Positions 32,627-32,779 of a DNA stretch of 32,779 bases are shown here, piece after piece. Each line of letters starts with the position of its first letter. The first letter of the stretch is position 1. Under the pieces are notes generated by a model. The model saw only the letters and a list, made by a program, of their open reading frames with translations. It did not search any database and was not told where the DNA came from. The DNA lies in contig CAMBGQ010000017.1 of assembly GCA_945866215.1 (NCBI GenBank), positions 1-32,779 on the forward strand, read 5' to 3'. Source of the stretch: Opitutus sp. GAS368 (GTDB taxonomy: Bacteria > Verrucomicrobiota > Verrucomicrobiia > Opitutales > UBA953). The position numbers and the translations under genes are program-made.

Positions 32627-32648
32627 GTGACCGTCATACGGTCACTTT
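32627..32648 (+). terminator. hairpin terminator of folE2
   Basis: A perfect 8-bp stem (32627-32634 with 32638-32645) around a 3-base loop is followed by TTTC. It lies 25 bases after the folE2 stop codon and just before the tRNA-Arg gene. The T tract is short, so termination may be partial. Confidence 0.6.
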
Positions 32649-32651
32649 CAT

Positions 32652-32730
32652 GAGGGGGTAGCTCAGCTGGATTCAGAGCAGCAGCCTTCTAAGCCGCCGG
32701 TCGCGGGTTCGAGTCCCGCCCTCCTCACCA
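32652..32730 (+). tRNA. tRNA-Arg (anticodon TCT)
   Basis: A 79-base cloverleaf: acceptor GAGGGGG/CCTCCTC with one G-T pair, D arm GCTC/GAGC with an 11-base loop, anticodon stem GCAGC/GCCGC with loop CTTCTAA (anticodon 32688-32690), 5-base variable loop, T arm GCGGG/CCCGC with TTCGAGT loop, discriminator A and encoded CCA. It reads AGA codons. The middle pair of the anticodon stem is an A-C mismatch. Confidence 0.95.
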
Positions 32731-32737
32731 CTTTCCC

Positions 32738-32767
32738 AGCCCGCCGCCCTTTTCGGGGAGGCGGGCT
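32738..32767 (+). terminator. hairpin after tRNA-Arg
   Basis: An 8-bp stem (32738-32745 with 32760-32767) encloses a 14-base loop that can itself pair CCC with GGG. It starts 8 bases after the tRNA. No T tract follows, so it may be a processing or weak termination structure. Confidence 0.5.
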
Positions 32768-32779
32768 AATCGTATCCGG

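Overview
This is a GC-rich bacterial chromosome segment, densely packed with genes. There is no phage structural gene, insertion sequence or CRISPR array in it. The best fit is a member of the Verrucomicrobiota, probably near Opitutae. The main reasons are a five-gene block (19002-26565) with the order and protein types of the Akkermansia Amuc_1102-1101-1100-1099-1098 pilus/secretin locus, and a sugar-epimerase / DUF1080 / ThuA cluster of a kind common in Verrucomicrobia and Planctomycetes. The taxon is inferred from gene content, not from a marker-gene search.

Layout. 1-4651: a short unassigned stretch, then recA and a D,D-carboxypeptidase on the minus strand with a LexA-type palindrome in front of recA. 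Next come sixA and a TonB-like gene on plus, convergent with a YdjM-type membrane protein. 4850-7378: a plus-strand catabolic cluster (epimerase, DUF1080, ThuA) closed by a strong terminator, followed by an SDR-fold gene that lacks the catalytic Tyr. 8245-11653: pdhA-pdhB-pdhC on minus. 11794-13280: an HPr protein and an unknown secreted protein. 13281-14410: peptide deformylase and a CII-like regulator on minus. 14539-16409: NfeD, a FloA flotillin and a small membrane protein. 16410-18884: a znuACB-type metal ABC transporter on minus with overlapping genes and a candidate operator. 19002-26565: the pilus/secretin operon, ending in a strong terminator. 26657-27619: a 5'-3' exonuclease. 27676-31393: four minus-strand genes (NahK-like kinase, CvpA-like protein and two tandem paralogs of unknown function) ending in a terminator. 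31504-32730: tRNA-Thr(CGT), folE2 and tRNA-Arg(TCT).

How the genes work together. The pilus block encodes an inner-membrane platform and an outer-membrane secretin. Its second gene joins a PilM-like cytoplasmic domain to a PilN-like membrane domain in one protein, so the platform is arranged differently from the five-protein PilMNOPQ set. The epimerase/DUF1080/ThuA trio looks like periplasmic and cytoplasmic steps of keto-sugar or glycoside breakdown. NfeD and FloA are a classic membrane-microdomain pair. The metal transporter is translationally coupled, with overlaps of 4 and 8 bases.

The least explained items are the tandem paralogs at 27676-29400 (one exported, one apparently not), the catalytically altered SDR protein, the lone CII-like regulator, the secreted protein after HPr, and the sequence at 1-180. 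All protein assignments come from reading motifs by eye; no database search was run.
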